NCBI GenBank assembly: GCA_940671915.1
Contig: CALNVZ010003430.1
Coordinates: 21,105,628 to 21,169,627, forward strand
Source of the DNA: Paracentrotus lividus
Taxonomy: Eukaryota > Echinodermata > Echinoidea > Camarodonta > Echinidae
DNA: 64,000 nt
Reading direction: 5' to 3'
Shown: piece by piece, positions 11,291-23,132 of the stretch
How the letters are laid out: each line of letters begins with the position of its first letter
Position numbering within the stretch: position 1 is the stretch's first letter
Translations under genes and position numbers: made by a program
The notes under the pieces: model-generated
What the model saw: the letters and a program-made list of their open reading frames with translations, nothing else
What the model was told of the DNA's origin: nothing
Database searches by the model: none

Positions 11291-11540
11291 GGGGATCCAG
11301 AGGGGTCACAACAGGTGTATGCACCCCCCCTTCTTTTTTTTTTTTTTTTTTGAAAACCAGTCATTGACTTTATATGGTAAATCAGAATTTTTTTGGCTGC
11401 CCCCCCCCCCCTATATTTAAGATTTTCAGGCTGTACCCCCGCCCCCTCCCTACTTTCAAATCCTGGATATGGCGCCTATGTGTGCTACAAAAATTTATAG
11501 CACAACTCAGTTATGGATTTTTTTTTGGGGGGGGGGTTAG
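11290..11540. repeat. Short dispersed repeat with GGATCCAG end and homopolymers
   Basis: GGGGGATCCAGAGGGG, a C run, a T run, a second C run, then TCCTGGATATGGCGCC and a T run joined to a G run (about 11517-11538). The GGATCC-plus-poly-C/poly-T architecture resembles the segments at 22920-23130 and 34870-35270, suggesting one dispersed family. Confidence 0.4.
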
Positions 11541-11624
11541 GGGATGGTCACCTGTTTAGTGTTATACAATAACATTTTTATGTCTGAACAGAGGGATCAA
11601 TGGCTGGGATATTGAGATTTGGTG

Positions 11625-12025
11625 ATGACTCATAAGGTGGTCCTGTACCAGCTCAAGCTAAAAAATAGCACGCTTATTGGTGGATTTGGTGGAACGAAGT
11701 ACCGGTAGGTGCTGCACCAGCTGAAGCTTGAGTTCAAGTTTAGCATTAATGACCTGACCTTGAGATTGAACAAACAAGCCTGATATTTATTGCACAACTG
11801 ATAACTAGCCCTTTGAAAACATACACGCACAGGTGCATGATGGGATCGGGCTACCTTTATTATCGAGCTTGTGCAGCACCGACCAATTAAGCACGCTATT
11901 TCGTACAAAGTTTTTGTCCAAAAAAAAGCTTTGTCCAAAAAAAAAAGCTAACTCGGGCTGGGATTTCATCCAATAAGCCCGCTCTTTGAGAAAAAATAAT
12001 TTGCTCGAGTGCAGCAACATCTATA
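11625..12025. repeat. Diverged inverted repeat with GTGCTGCAC.AGCT motifs
   Basis: GGTGCTGCACCAGCTGAAGC at about 11708 is mirrored by GAGCTTGTGCAGCACC at about 11867. TAGCACGCTTATTGG near 11667 is mirrored by CCAATTAAGCACGCTATTTC near 11883. Another reverse copy (CTCGAGTGCAGCAAC) is near 12003. It looks like an old foldback element, but the ends are not sharp. Confidence 0.4.
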
Positions 12026-12552
12026 TTAAAGAGGGAATGGACCTTGGTGGATATACAAAAATACTGTCAGCAAGCCTATAAATAACATGGTTTTAATTCA
12101 TATTTTATCCCAAATTACCAATCAGTAGATGAAATCTTCTAAAACTCTCTGAAAAGAATTCCATTTTCCAAGTATTCATGATTATTTCTTTTTTAATTCC
12201 TGCACCTGAAGGTCAGCCTTTGTAGGGGAGGCTTATAATCTTTAAATTACATGTTAACATCTTCCTGAAGCCTAGGAATAGGCCTATAATGATATATGAT
12301 AATACCTTACACGATATACCTGTAAATAGCCTACCCTCAAGGCTTTCTGTTTTTATTGTTGTCATCTATGTCCCAATCTATGTCCCAATGGTGCAAAATT
12401 ATTTGTTGTGGTTGGTGTAATTATAATTGTCGAGATAAATGCACTATTAAAGATTTGGCTTCTTTCTATTTGATTAGGGTTAGTGTCGGGTTGGTGTTAC
12501 TTAGGGGTTAACAAAGTTTTGTACCATAGAAATCTAACAGCCTCCTTGTGTA

Positions 12553-12576
12553 NNNNNNNNNNNNNNNNNNNNNNNN
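12553..12576. other. Assembly gap (24 N)
   Basis: A run of 24 undetermined bases. Any ORF drawn across it is meaningless. The flanks are AT-rich non-coding sequence. Confidence 1.
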
Positions 12577-13344
12577 GTCAGTTTTGATATAGTGGTAATT
12601 CAAGTTTTTCTTAGCCATGTTTGTATATCGTAAGTTTTTACCTGCATAGTGTATAGACGCAAATTCAATCTGAATTGTTATTATCCCTGCAATGTGTGCC
12701 AATGCCCACAGCATAAAGGGCTGTAGAAAAAACAATTGCAGGAAATTTCTCTTTAAAAAAAAAATATCAGATGTTTATTCTCAAGTGCCTGAAACTCAAT
12801 TTATGCATCCAATTTAACCACATCCATTTCCACTCGAAAAACCGAGATTTATTAGAGTTTTATCAGGCCGGATCACTTTTTCCTTGTCAAGAACTTTGTG
12901 GTTTTAACAAAAATTGTATAGGCCTAAAGCTTTCTGGCTTTTTCTATTTTCAGTCAAAAGTACTTTTGAGCAAAGCAAATAGCTTTTCCTTTTAGATTCT
13001 TTAGGATTATGGGTAGGTACCATAGGATTAGGGTTTGGTTTGGTTTTTGGTAAGGAATTGGGCTATGGTTAGGGTCTCAGGGGTGCCATAGACCCACCCC
13101 CTCCCCTCCATTAAAAGAAAAATCTATCTGGATGCAATGCTGTAATGTCTGACATAAAATTTCTAAAATATCTTTTGAGACCATCTTAACATTCTGCAGG
13201 CTTCATCTTTAAAGCTAAAGCACATACACCAAACTAGTAAAATTATTTCTGCCATCTCTGTCAGAGTTGGTAGTTCCATGGCTGTACCAATGTGTTAATA
13301 TCTGTTTATGAACTTCATCAACAGGCTCGAAAGTGCGCCTGAGC
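12577..13344. other. Non-coding stretch
   Basis: AT-rich sequence without splice-bounded frames. AGGATTAGGGTTTGG and GGTTAGGG near 13023-13075 are isolated and do not form a telomere-like array. Confidence 0.5.
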
Positions 13345-13990
13345 ACATTGGCTTTTTATGCCTCCGCCACCGAAGGTGGTGCCGGAGGCATCATGTTTTC
13401 GGGTTGTCCGTCCGTCCGTCCGTCCGTACGTCCGTCCGTCCGTACGTCCGTCCGTCCCGTTTGCTCGTTATCGCGATATCTCAAGAAAGACTTGAGATAT
13501 CAACTTCAAACTTGAGGGTGGTATGTATCACCATAGGAAGATGATCTGATTAGATTTTGGAGTATGTAGGTCAAAGGTCAAGGGTCACAGAGGTCAAATT
13601 GTGAAATTCCATGTATTAAGCTCGTTATCGCGTTATCTCAAGAACAACTGGAGATATCAACTTCAAACTTGGGGATGGTATGTATCACCATAGGAAGATG
13701 ATCTGATTAGATTTTGGAGTATGTAGGTCAAAGGTCAAGGGTCACAGAGGTCAAATTGTGAAATTTCATGTATTGTGTTAGTTCTCGCCATATGAAGACG
13801 ATCTTATTATATTTTGGAGTGTGTATGTCAAAAATTTAGGAGGGACTATGATCTAATAAGGTTTGGGGTCACAAGGTCAAAGATGTCTTTGTATAAAGGA
13901 AAATCAATAGATGAATGTGCTGTATATTTCTGATCTGGTAATGGCGGAGGCATAAATTTCGACCGTGCGCGGTCGAGGATTCATCTTTTC
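13345..13990. mobile_element. ~640-bp dispersed element with (GTCC)n tract and internal duplication
   Basis: The left end TTTATGCCTCCGCCA is the reverse complement of TGGCGGAGGCATAAA near 13942-13957. Next to the left end is a hairpin, CACCGAAGGTGGTG within CCTCCG...CGGAGGC, and near the right end a second hairpin, CGACCG-TGCG-CGGTCG. Downstream of the left hairpin lies a GTCC/GTAC tract (about 13407-13457), then two ~170-bp tandem copies starting at CTCGTTATCGCG (13465 and 13621) with TCAAAGGTCAAGGGTCACAG. I recognise this composition as a repeat common in sea urchin and other marine invertebrate DNA, from memory only. It has no coding frame. Confidence 0.75.
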
Positions 13991-15443
13991 TTTCTTTTTT
14001 TTTAGAACTACATTGGGATGCAGACTGGGCCTTAAACCATAAACTTTATATATATTGATCTCCATACTTTAACAAAGAATGATAGTATGACAAGAGACTC
14101 ATTCAGTCTTGAACACTAAAACCAAAGCAGTCTGGTTTCTTGGAACTTGTCCCCATATAAATTTTTTGAAGTCACCTACGCCCCACAAAATCACTTGACC
14201 GATATGTGAACTCTTTTGAGAGCATGTGCTGATCTCATGTACAACTAACTGCCCATGACACATACTTCCATCAAAAGTTATAATGTTTCTATAAGGTGAT
14301 TTCACACACCATCCCTATCAGGTAAAAAATGGCACAGACTGGAGTCCAGATAATGACTAAGAAATCACTGTTTGTCCAAAACGACTACAGTCACCCTTGC
14401 CTAATTCAAATCTATTATAGAATATAGGACTGAAGATATAGCTTTGACTTTAATAATAAAAAAATAAAGAAATAAAAAATAATTAATGAAGGGTACGATA
14501 AACATTTGTAGACCTAAAGAGCTAAAGAGAAGATGACTTGAAAAGACTTTTGACTTTGGACTATTTCTAGCAATAACAAAAAACAAACAAAGAAAAGAAT
14601 ATTGTTTTATTAATATTATTTTCTTTTTATTTGCGTATATAAAATTTTGAAACGTTGTGTTTTGATGATAGGAAGCAATATAACGATTCTCCAGGGGCTA
14701 TACAAAACGCACTGACCAACCTACCTTACTGTACTATCCCATTATTTCAAATCAAGGATATAACCTCCCATTATTTATTTTCTCATCAGCCATCCATCGT
14801 TTCATAAATATTTGGAAGCCAACCAACAAAAAGAAAACTGGAGAAATATCAGAGGAAACAAATTTGACCCTTGATCATTCTTGGAAACGCATGTCATAGA
14901 AAGGATTGGTTTTCTATTGAAGAATATTAGGGTCAAGAATATAACCTCCTTTTATTCAGTTAGTTTTGGAACAATGCCAGTTTGAGGGACATTGTCAAGT
15001 ATAGAATTTGTCAGTGTTTATATCCTGCAGAGACCTATACAAAATCTTTTTTTTTTAAACACTTAAATTTTTTTGATGCATTGTGATATATAATCAAACA
15101 TAAAACACTTATTGTGTAAATGAGATCTAAAAGCATCATAAATATTTAAAGTTCTACAAGCAAAATGTCTTATGTTAAAATTTGAGTTTAAAAAAAAAAT
15201 TGCTTATTTTTCTTTTGACTACGAAACAAACATGGAAGTTTAGAACAATTTTATTATAATATCTTTGCGTTTAAATTTCTCACATACTTAAGCTAAATCT
15301 ATGAATAAATGTTCGGAAGGCTTATCTGATGGGGAAATAATAACAATTCTGATAGAATTTGTGTATCTTATCAAATAGTCAAATTTAGGTTTTCACAAAG
15401 TTTGATTTGGTTTTTAAAAAAATGATGCAACTGTTTCAGTGCT
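13991..15443. other. Non-coding stretch
   Basis: No gene is seen. ATATAACCTCC with a following TTTTATT or CATTATTT recurs near 14759 and 14940, a weak old duplication. The rest is AT-rich. Confidence 0.5.
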
Positions 15444-15447
15444 TATA

Positions 15448-16788
15448 CAGTGCGTATCAATAAAAACGGGACAGTTTTGAAAAGTCTGTCAAAATTTTAT
15501 TTCAAATCATGATGTCTATATTTTTATGTTAATAGATGCTCTGAAGTCTTATCTTTCAAATGCAATTTTTTAAAATGAGTTTCGTTCAGCTTGAGTACAC
15601 ACAGAACATTTTTGTCAGGGGCTCAAAAAAGGCTTGCGCACAAATGGAAAAATTGAAAATTACGATCATCAGACTTCTTGCTAATCAGCAGTCTTTTTCT
15701 AATTTTTTTCTTTATCTTTGCCATTTTTTTTTACGAATTATGATTTGAAATTCATTTACAAAGCTATTTAATACTTTAATTGTTTTGTTGTTGTTTGTTT
15801 GTTTGTTTTTTTTTTTAATACGTCTTTTTAACATAAAAATTCTTTTAAAATTTTTTGTTTGTCAATCCACAAGAAAGGGAATTTGGTTGGTTGTTTAATT
15901 GTTTATTTGATTGATAATTGATTGCTTTGTTATTTGTTTCGCTCATGCTTGAGCGAACACGGTAAGTTTCTTTCGGAGGTTCAAAAAAAAAAAACTTTGG
16001 TTTAAAGTCAAAGGGTATTATTTATTCAGAATCATTATTCTGAATCAGGTACTCCCATTCGGATTGATTGTTATTTTTCACTAATCAATGATTATGTTAG
16101 TCTTTTGAGTCAATTTTCCTTTGATTCTTCCAACGATTTAATCAATCATTTGAACAATCAATCAAAAAGTAATCGATCAATTGATCAATCATAAAAGAAA
16201 CAAATGAATTAATCAAACGATCAATCATTCAAAATCTACCAATTCTTCATTCAATCAATCGATCAATTAATAAATCAATCCATCAATCAAACAATCAATC
16301 AAACAAACGAACAAACAAGCAATCAATGAATCAAATAATCAACCAACCAACAAATCCCGTTGTCTTGGGTAGACAATTTTTTTTTTTTTTTTTAAGTTTG
16401 AAGGAATATTCAATGCCAAAGATAACATGTTAACATGTGAAAATGCAAAAACAATTCAATTGAATAAATAGCTTTTAAATGAATTTTGATAGCATAATTC
16501 GAAATAATGGCAAAGATAATGAAAGGGTTAAGAGTAAGTCTGCTGATTAGCAAAAAGTCTAATGATCGTATTTCTCATTTTCTTCCATTTTGCGCGCAAG
16601 CCTTTTTTTTGAGCCCCCGACAAAAACGTTCTGTGTGCGCTCAAGCATAAACAAAACTTATCATTTTAAATGGCATTTGAAAGATAAGACTTCAGAGCAT
16701 CTATTACAATCAAAATATAGACATAACAATTTGAAACGAAAATTTGACAGACTTTTCAAAACTGTCCCGTTTTTATTGATACACCCTG
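15448..16788. mobile_element. 1.34-kb mariner-like palindromic element
   Basis: The left end CAGTGCGTATCAATAAAAAC and the complement of the right end (CAGGGTGTATCAATAAAAAC) are inverted repeats that extend for about 250 bp. They include GGGACAGTTTTGAAAAGTC, GATAAGACTTCAGAGCATCT and a GGCTTGCGC block. TATA sits at both junctions (15444-15447 and 16789-16792), compatible with the TA target of Tc1/mariner elements. The loop is itself inverted: GTTTGATTGATTG-rich sequence on the left faces CAATCAATCAATC-rich sequence on the right. There is no transposase, so it is non-autonomous. Confidence 0.8.
16135..16350. repeat. (AATC)n-like degenerate simple repeat
   Basis: Strings of AATCAATCAATC with variants such as AAACAAACGAAC, lying in the loop of the palindromic element. 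The complementary TTGATTGATTG-type sequence is near 15880-15935. Confidence 0.75.
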
Positions 16789-16792
16789 TATA

Positions 16793-18550
16793 GAGTTTTA
16801 TGTGTTTCATAAGAGACCAATACGATTGATGTTATTAATTCTTACATTACCAAAACTGTACCCAAGCTTTAAATTTTTGTAAAATATAATACATTTCTCT
16901 CTAAATTGACTGTGAACTTTGTTTATATGCAATATTAATAGCAAGTTTTTTTAAATTGCTCCAGATGATACTGAAAAAAGCTGGTCAAAGCTTTACTCAA
17001 GACATGAAGTTAATTTTTTTTTTCTTTCTTTTTTCAGTCTTCCAATTCGATTCTGTGCCTAAAATTTGCAATTATTAGAACCTTTTGTCATTTTGGTCAA
17101 ACCTTCAGTGATCTTTATCTCTTTTAAAGCAACTTATTTTTAGGTTGGACTTCCTTTTATTTTATAAATTCGACTGAGACAGAAATGTAACTTAAAATGA
17201 AAACACTGATTACAAATTCACATTCTAAAGTTGTCTCGCCTTGGTTTGTGTTTGAGCAAGGATAACTCCTGCGATGAGAGTTATTTTGGATATGTTATGC
17301 ACAATGATAATCCTATTAAAGATCTTTAGGATTAGAGAGTCCTTTTCTACCGATTGTTAATAAATGTTTGGGAGGAGGAAATGATTATCACTTAAATTAA
17401 GAGAGTTGGATTCTTTCAAGCGAATATTGTCCATCACCGTCACCAAAGTAAAGGAGGAATTGGGACGAAATGGAACAAGATTGTTATTGGAAGACAGACA
17501 TAACTGTGCCCTTATTATTATTATTTATTTTTTTTTTTTTTTTGGGGGGGGGGGGAAATAATTTCTGAATAAAAAATATTGGGGGCACCCCCCCCCCCTG
17601 AGCCATTTTCAGGATTGCATATGTTTACCTGAAATTTTGAATCGGCTTTTTGAATGGAATTAGGTCTTAGATCAATTCGGCTGAGACAGAAATGTAACTT
17701 AAAATGAAAACAATTTGGATAATATTGATAATATCCAAGCACTTGTATGTTTTACCCCAAAAGGAGGGGAGGATTCCCTCTAAAAAAAAAAAGATCTAAT
17801 AGGGGTTCTTATGTGAGAATAATTGTCAGCTCCTATCTTTTGATAAATGTATGATTTGTTATTTGTAAGTTTTACTTATATTTTGAAAGTGACCTGCTTC
17901 ATGGAACATCGCTTGGAGCACACACCATGTATAGACAAATGACATATCTGTTCTGTCAGGTAACGATGCCCAAAGCAGATGCACAAAATACCAGAGACAA
18001 ACAAACATTATGTCTGCAGAATACATTAAATCATCCTCCCATCCGGATTTAGTATGCTGGGAATAGTCCCGGGCTAAGAATTTGTAGTAGAGCTTTCTCG
18101 GAAAGTGCATCCGAAGATGGGTCAGAAACGATCATCCATGAGAGACAGAAGGGCTTTATTATCCCACCGCTGCCACCATGTTTGATAATGTGGTTCATTG
18201 TTTGGTGCAAAGAGGCTGATTAATGACGAATTTGGGAAATCGAGATGTTATATCAAAGCAATGTTTATTAGGAGCTGATCTTAACTTGCGGGAACTGAAG
18301 TTATCATACATTTACTATTTATATATCCTGTATGCTTTATAGCTTGGGCATATCGTAACAGTTAAGACCTTTCTAGCTCTGAAATGACAGTGAACAGTAC
18401 GTGCTGATAATTGCACACCCTTTCAAGTACCAGGGTGTTCCATCTTATCCGAAGCTTTATAGCCTTGCAAAACCAACCAAACGACTTCAAAGAGTGTATT
18501 TGCTCTACACTCAAGGCGATTAAGGGAAGTATTTCCGAGAAATGGAGATC
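16793..18550. other. Non-coding stretch with a 39-bp direct repeat
   Basis: No exon is seen. AATTCG.CTGAGACAGAAAT followed by GTAACTTAAAATGAAAACA occurs at 17167-17205 and again at 17674-17712 with one mismatch. A T run joined to a G run lies near 17523-17555, and a C run near 17589-17598. Confidence 0.5.
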
Positions 18551-18559
18551 AAGGCCCCT

Positions 18560-19290
18560 GGCTGTACTTTCTTCTGTCTAGCTCTCTGTCTGTCTGTCTG
18601 TATTCTCTTGTTTGTCAGTCTGTATGCTTTGTCATTCTGGTTGATGATCCTGCTGTGTGTGTAGTGGTGAATTTTGTCTAATGTTCTATAATTTATCTTT
18701 TGCTGAATGAGCATTCCCCCCTTTCTTTTCTTGTGAAACAAATGAAGTTTCTGTATGTCTGCTGTGTGTATTGTTGAATTTTGTCTAATGCTCTACAATT
18801 TAGTGTTGTTTTGCTGTCCTGTCAGAATGAGCATTCTTCCTTATCCTTCTTCTTTTTTTTATTTATTTTTTTTTTTTTGGTTAGCCCTGCCAGAATGAGA
18901 TTTTTCCCTCTTCCCTTCTTTGCCTTGTATACATAAAATGTAGTTTCTGTTTGTACATTTGTATGTCTATGTGTCAGTCTGTTTGCAATGTCATTGAGGT
19001 TGAGCTCTTGCCTTAATTGTGTATTTTTTAATTATAATTCTCTTCTTATGTTCTAGCTCTGTAGGTTTTAAACACCATTCTCCATTTTAATGTCAGTATG
19101 TCTGTCAGTATGTTTTTCTGATTATGACTGCAGTCCAAGTAGTCTATATCATAAGTTCTACATATAGGCTTACATATATTCTTTGAAAATGGTGGGCTAG
19201 TTTTTGTCTTTTTTTTTTTATTAAATGTTATGTAATGTCTGTCAGTGTGTCTGTTTGTTTTTCTTGTTCTGGTTGGAGTATCTGAAGGTG
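18560..19290. repeat. Diverged tandem repeat, TCTGT-rich
   Basis: Loose copies share GTCTGTATG, GCTGTGTGT, TTGAATTTTGTCTAATG.TCTA.AATTTA and GAATGAGCATTC. The first two (about 18600 and 18750) are clearest; later copies are more decayed but keep GTCAGT.TGT.TGT blocks. The start includes a short (TCTG)n tract. Confidence 0.55.
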
Positions 19291-22200
19291 TATGGGCGAA
19301 TTCTGTAGGCCTAGGGCCTATAGCTGTATGATCTTTACAATATAATATCTTTCACCCGATGCGATGGTAAATCTAATAAAGCTGTAGTTGAAGGTACATG
19401 TAGATCAGTATAAATTGATGGGTGGGTGATATATCGTATAATTGACTCACCAAATGGTGTGTGGTTGCAATTAGCAATTAGATTTCGTAGAACTGCTAAA
19501 AGTATTACCATGAAAGGGCACTTAATATTATACACCTACCCCCCCCCCCTATTCATGGTCATATTCAGATTTATATTGCCCAATATAGCATAGCAGTTGG
19601 GAAATTCAGGTGGGGAAATATATTTGCAGTTTCACTTTTATTGTTTTTAGATGTCAACTCATCTATGTTAGCTACATGTAGCTTCACCACTTTGAAACAC
19701 TCCCACTGAAAGAAAAAGAAAAATATATATTTGTTCTTCGTTCATTTTAACTGTTTGATCGTTAAAACAAATAGGTTGAGGCCACATCTGTAATTTAGTA
19801 GATCTTAACCATCTTTTCAATTGATTCAGGATAGAAAATATTTAGGACTTTAATATTGTAAATGTGATTTTTCTAAAAATTCAGCTAGACTATGTGAACT
19901 CCTAAAAACTTTGAAATGCACGTATACCAATTATCTCCAGCACAACGTATGAATTGCTAAAACTTGCAATTAATTGTGTGGGTTTTTTTAAACAATGTAC
20001 TGGTTGAAAAAAATGGGATATTATTGGATTATCACAACTTTGCATATTGAATTTTCAGACAGCTTTTCCACAACATAATGAATATATACAATTTTTGTCA
20101 TTAGCACATACGTGACGCAATTTCCTGAACCATTGATTGGCCCGATTTTGCATAAATTCTAGACAGTCTAGTGTGGTTGGAAGCCACCTCCCGACCTTCT
20201 TATAACTTGCCTTTGTCCGTCCTTTCTCGCTTCTCAGAAAATACCACTCCTCTCCTCCTTACCTCAAGAAAACTACCACCACATGAAAAACCACTTATGT
20301 TCACATGTATTTTTTTGAAGTGGAGGTGCACAGTTTTCTAAGAGGCAAAAGAGGATGATTAACACTTTGGCCTGCCATAGACTTTACTACGAGTTCACAA
20401 TCGTATAATTATTCAATTGTAATGATTAATTTGTGCTTTAAGCTGATGCTAGAGGATATGTAAACAAATCAACATTATTGCTTGGAGGCCTTTATTGTGT
20501 CTGTAGATTCATTTCTAGTAGGCCCTATTTACTAAAGGCAAGACTTTTTATATTGCTCTGAAAGAGGAAAGCCTATGTTTTAGGCTTTCAAATGGTTGAA
20601 AATAAAGTCATACTGTAATGTAAAAAACTTTCTACCTATTATCCTGTGCCTGGTTTTCATCAAACCTAGACATGTTTTTCTTGCTTTGGTTTTATTAAAA
20701 CCAACTTAATATCAGGGTAGAATTTACTTTTAATTTGTACCTATTACAATTTTAAATTACGACACAGCTACTTGAATACAGAGAGGAATCTGTGCCTAGG
20801 CGTCTTCTAGGAATTCTATTGAGAATGCCACCATTCTATTGATTCCTATTATGTCTCCAATTATACTCCTCATTGATCCTCCAATCTATGCAGACGTCGT
20901 CAATGTGCTGTCCTCTGTAACTGTTTCCTTGTAATTCTCTCTTTCCATCTCTCTCCATGTTTTCCACTTTTTCCACTCTCCATCTCTTTCTCTTCATCTA
21001 TCATCTCCTTCATACTCTTTGTACACTTTTCCTCATTCTTTCTCCTCTGTCTCTCTCTACGTCTACTTTTATTTGTCTCTCTTACCTATAAATGTACACG
21101 CTCTCTTTATTCTCTCCCTTTTTAATGTTCATACCCATGTCAGAAAGCTACTTTACACATATAGTGTGTAAAATAGCTTCTGAATTATAAGTCTTCTGAC
21201 AGTTGAAAACTGGATAAATTTTTCTTTGTTTCTTTCTAGAAATATACAGTAATCTAATAGATTCTAAATTTCTATTTCTATAAGAAACTGTTCTTGATAT
21301 TCTTGCAGACACTTGCACCCCTCCCCCCCCCCCAAAAAAAAAGAGAGAAAAGAAACAAGGGGAACCCATTTAAGCAAAACATTCTTAAATTCTTCTTTCC
21401 AGAGTGCAGCATTATCATAGTTTGTCTGCTGAAGGCATTCTTGAATATAAATCGTTTCCTCAATCCTGGAGTATGCAACCTCACAAAAAGTGCTGAATTT
21501 CCCCTTTATTTCTTGTACAAAACATAATCTCCCATTTCTGTTCTTGTGGTTCAAAAGTTCTGTTTATCTGGTTGGTATATGCTCAGAAAAGCACATGGTT
21601 GGGAAGTTTTTCATGTTAATGACAAACCAATATTTTCCTGTGTAGCAGAATAAGGACTTCCTTTGCCTTGTGGTTAAAGCCAATGAATGTAAAGATATGA
21701 GAGAGAAAAGTAACTTTGATTGAACCTTTTTTTTTTAATATATCCTCATGTTTTTCCAAGACTGCTTTAGTGGTTTTATTTTTGCGATTGTTATATTTTT
21801 GCGAATTCCGCCAGTGACTCCTTGTAAATATCTACTTCAGTAAAGGCTTTTTATATATAGAAGTAACAACTTTTTATGTAAATACAAAACGGGTGGATTT
21901 TTATTTATGGTATGATTTGCCATGTGCTACAGAAAGAAATTCAATAGAAAGTAGTACTTTGAGTATATAATACATTTTTATTCTGTTAATCTAAATTTAG
22001 AACAAACAATATCAGATTCTTGAGCTTTTAAAATTGCCAATTTCTTTGAAAAGATTTGAAAACGTAAATGAAACAAAACTGCTCGTGCAAAAAACATTTA
22101 CGTTTTGCTTGTTGCTAAATGGCAATCCTCACACATCTTTCGTTTCTTTAGTTAAGTTAAATTTTACCCCAAAAAGTACATTTCTATCAACAAACATATC

Positions 22201-22910
22201 TGATTCTGAGAAAATCTGATTTCATGTTACCTGTAACAGATAAAAATCCAGCTTTTTTTACCTATTGTATCAAGCAAAGTCCATCCTTTACTCTAACCTT
22301 TGCGACACCAATTTGATGGAACAGAATTCCGCGAAATGCATCAGCAGCCCTAGTCGATAGACAACCCATATGTATGTCACAATTACGGTTAAATGGAAAT
22401 CGTGTCTATTTGTTCTGAAAAAAACATTAATCAATACCGAAATCGAATCATGAAATACAGAGGCAAGTCCCAAGGCATGTGTGATTCCAAGAGATGTTGA
22501 ATTCATTTGAATACAATTAATCAAAATAAACTGATTGAATTGATATCGTTTCTTGAGAAGATTACCCAGCAAAAATTTGCAACTTTATGTATATTAACCT
22601 TGAAAACTCAGAAAGATAAAATCAAAATGTGAATTAATTCATGTTCATAACTATGTACAGCTATGATCTGACTTGATTTCCCCCCCAAAAAAATGTTTTT
22701 ACTTCTGACCATTATAAAAAATTGTCCTTTTAATGATGTTGTTTCCTAACAACCAATATTATGTTTTTTCTTGTACTTTATCCTCTAGTGAGATTCTGGA
22801 GTATCATTATCTTAATTACCTCATGCATATATGCTCATTGCCTTAAGGTTAGATGGAAATGGTATTAAAAAAAAAATAGGGCTTCATATTTTTCTTCTGG
22901 GCATCCTGCA
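19291..22910. other. Non-coding stretch
   Basis: No supported exon. Contains a C run near 19540, a CT-rich tract at 20930-21120, and a C run joined to an A run at 21320-21342. ORFs on both strands around 21150-21550 overlap one another and the homopolymers, so they are chance frames. Confidence 0.5.
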
Positions 22911-22914
22911 CATG

Positions 22915-23132
22915 TCTCAGAAGTGGATCCAGGTTTTCATGAGGAGGAGGGTTCGGAAACAAACTTGGATTCAGATTTTGTATACCCAAAATTGTTTAGG
23001 TCATGGTGGCCAAAATTGCTCTCAGTGGGGGGACAATTTTTTAATTCCCATTTAATTCTTTCTGTTACAACAAAAACTTTTGGGGCATGCCCTCTGTGTC
23101 TGTCCCCCCCCCCTTGGATCCGCCAGAATGTC
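22915..23132. repeat. Short dispersed repeat bounded by TGGATCC motifs
   Basis: It begins AGTGGATCCAGGTTTTC and ends with a C run followed by TTGGATCCGCCAG. The same kind of end (TCTCTGGATCCGCGCCTG) closes the element at 34640-35275. It is probably a short non-autonomous repeat; its two overlapping ORFs are not genes. Confidence 0.45.

Noticed and set aside
12508..12735. ORF across the N run
   Set aside because: Contains undetermined codons; frame continuity is not real evidence.
13020..13080. Interstitial telomere-like sequence
   Set aside because: Only scattered TTAGGG-like words, no tandem array.
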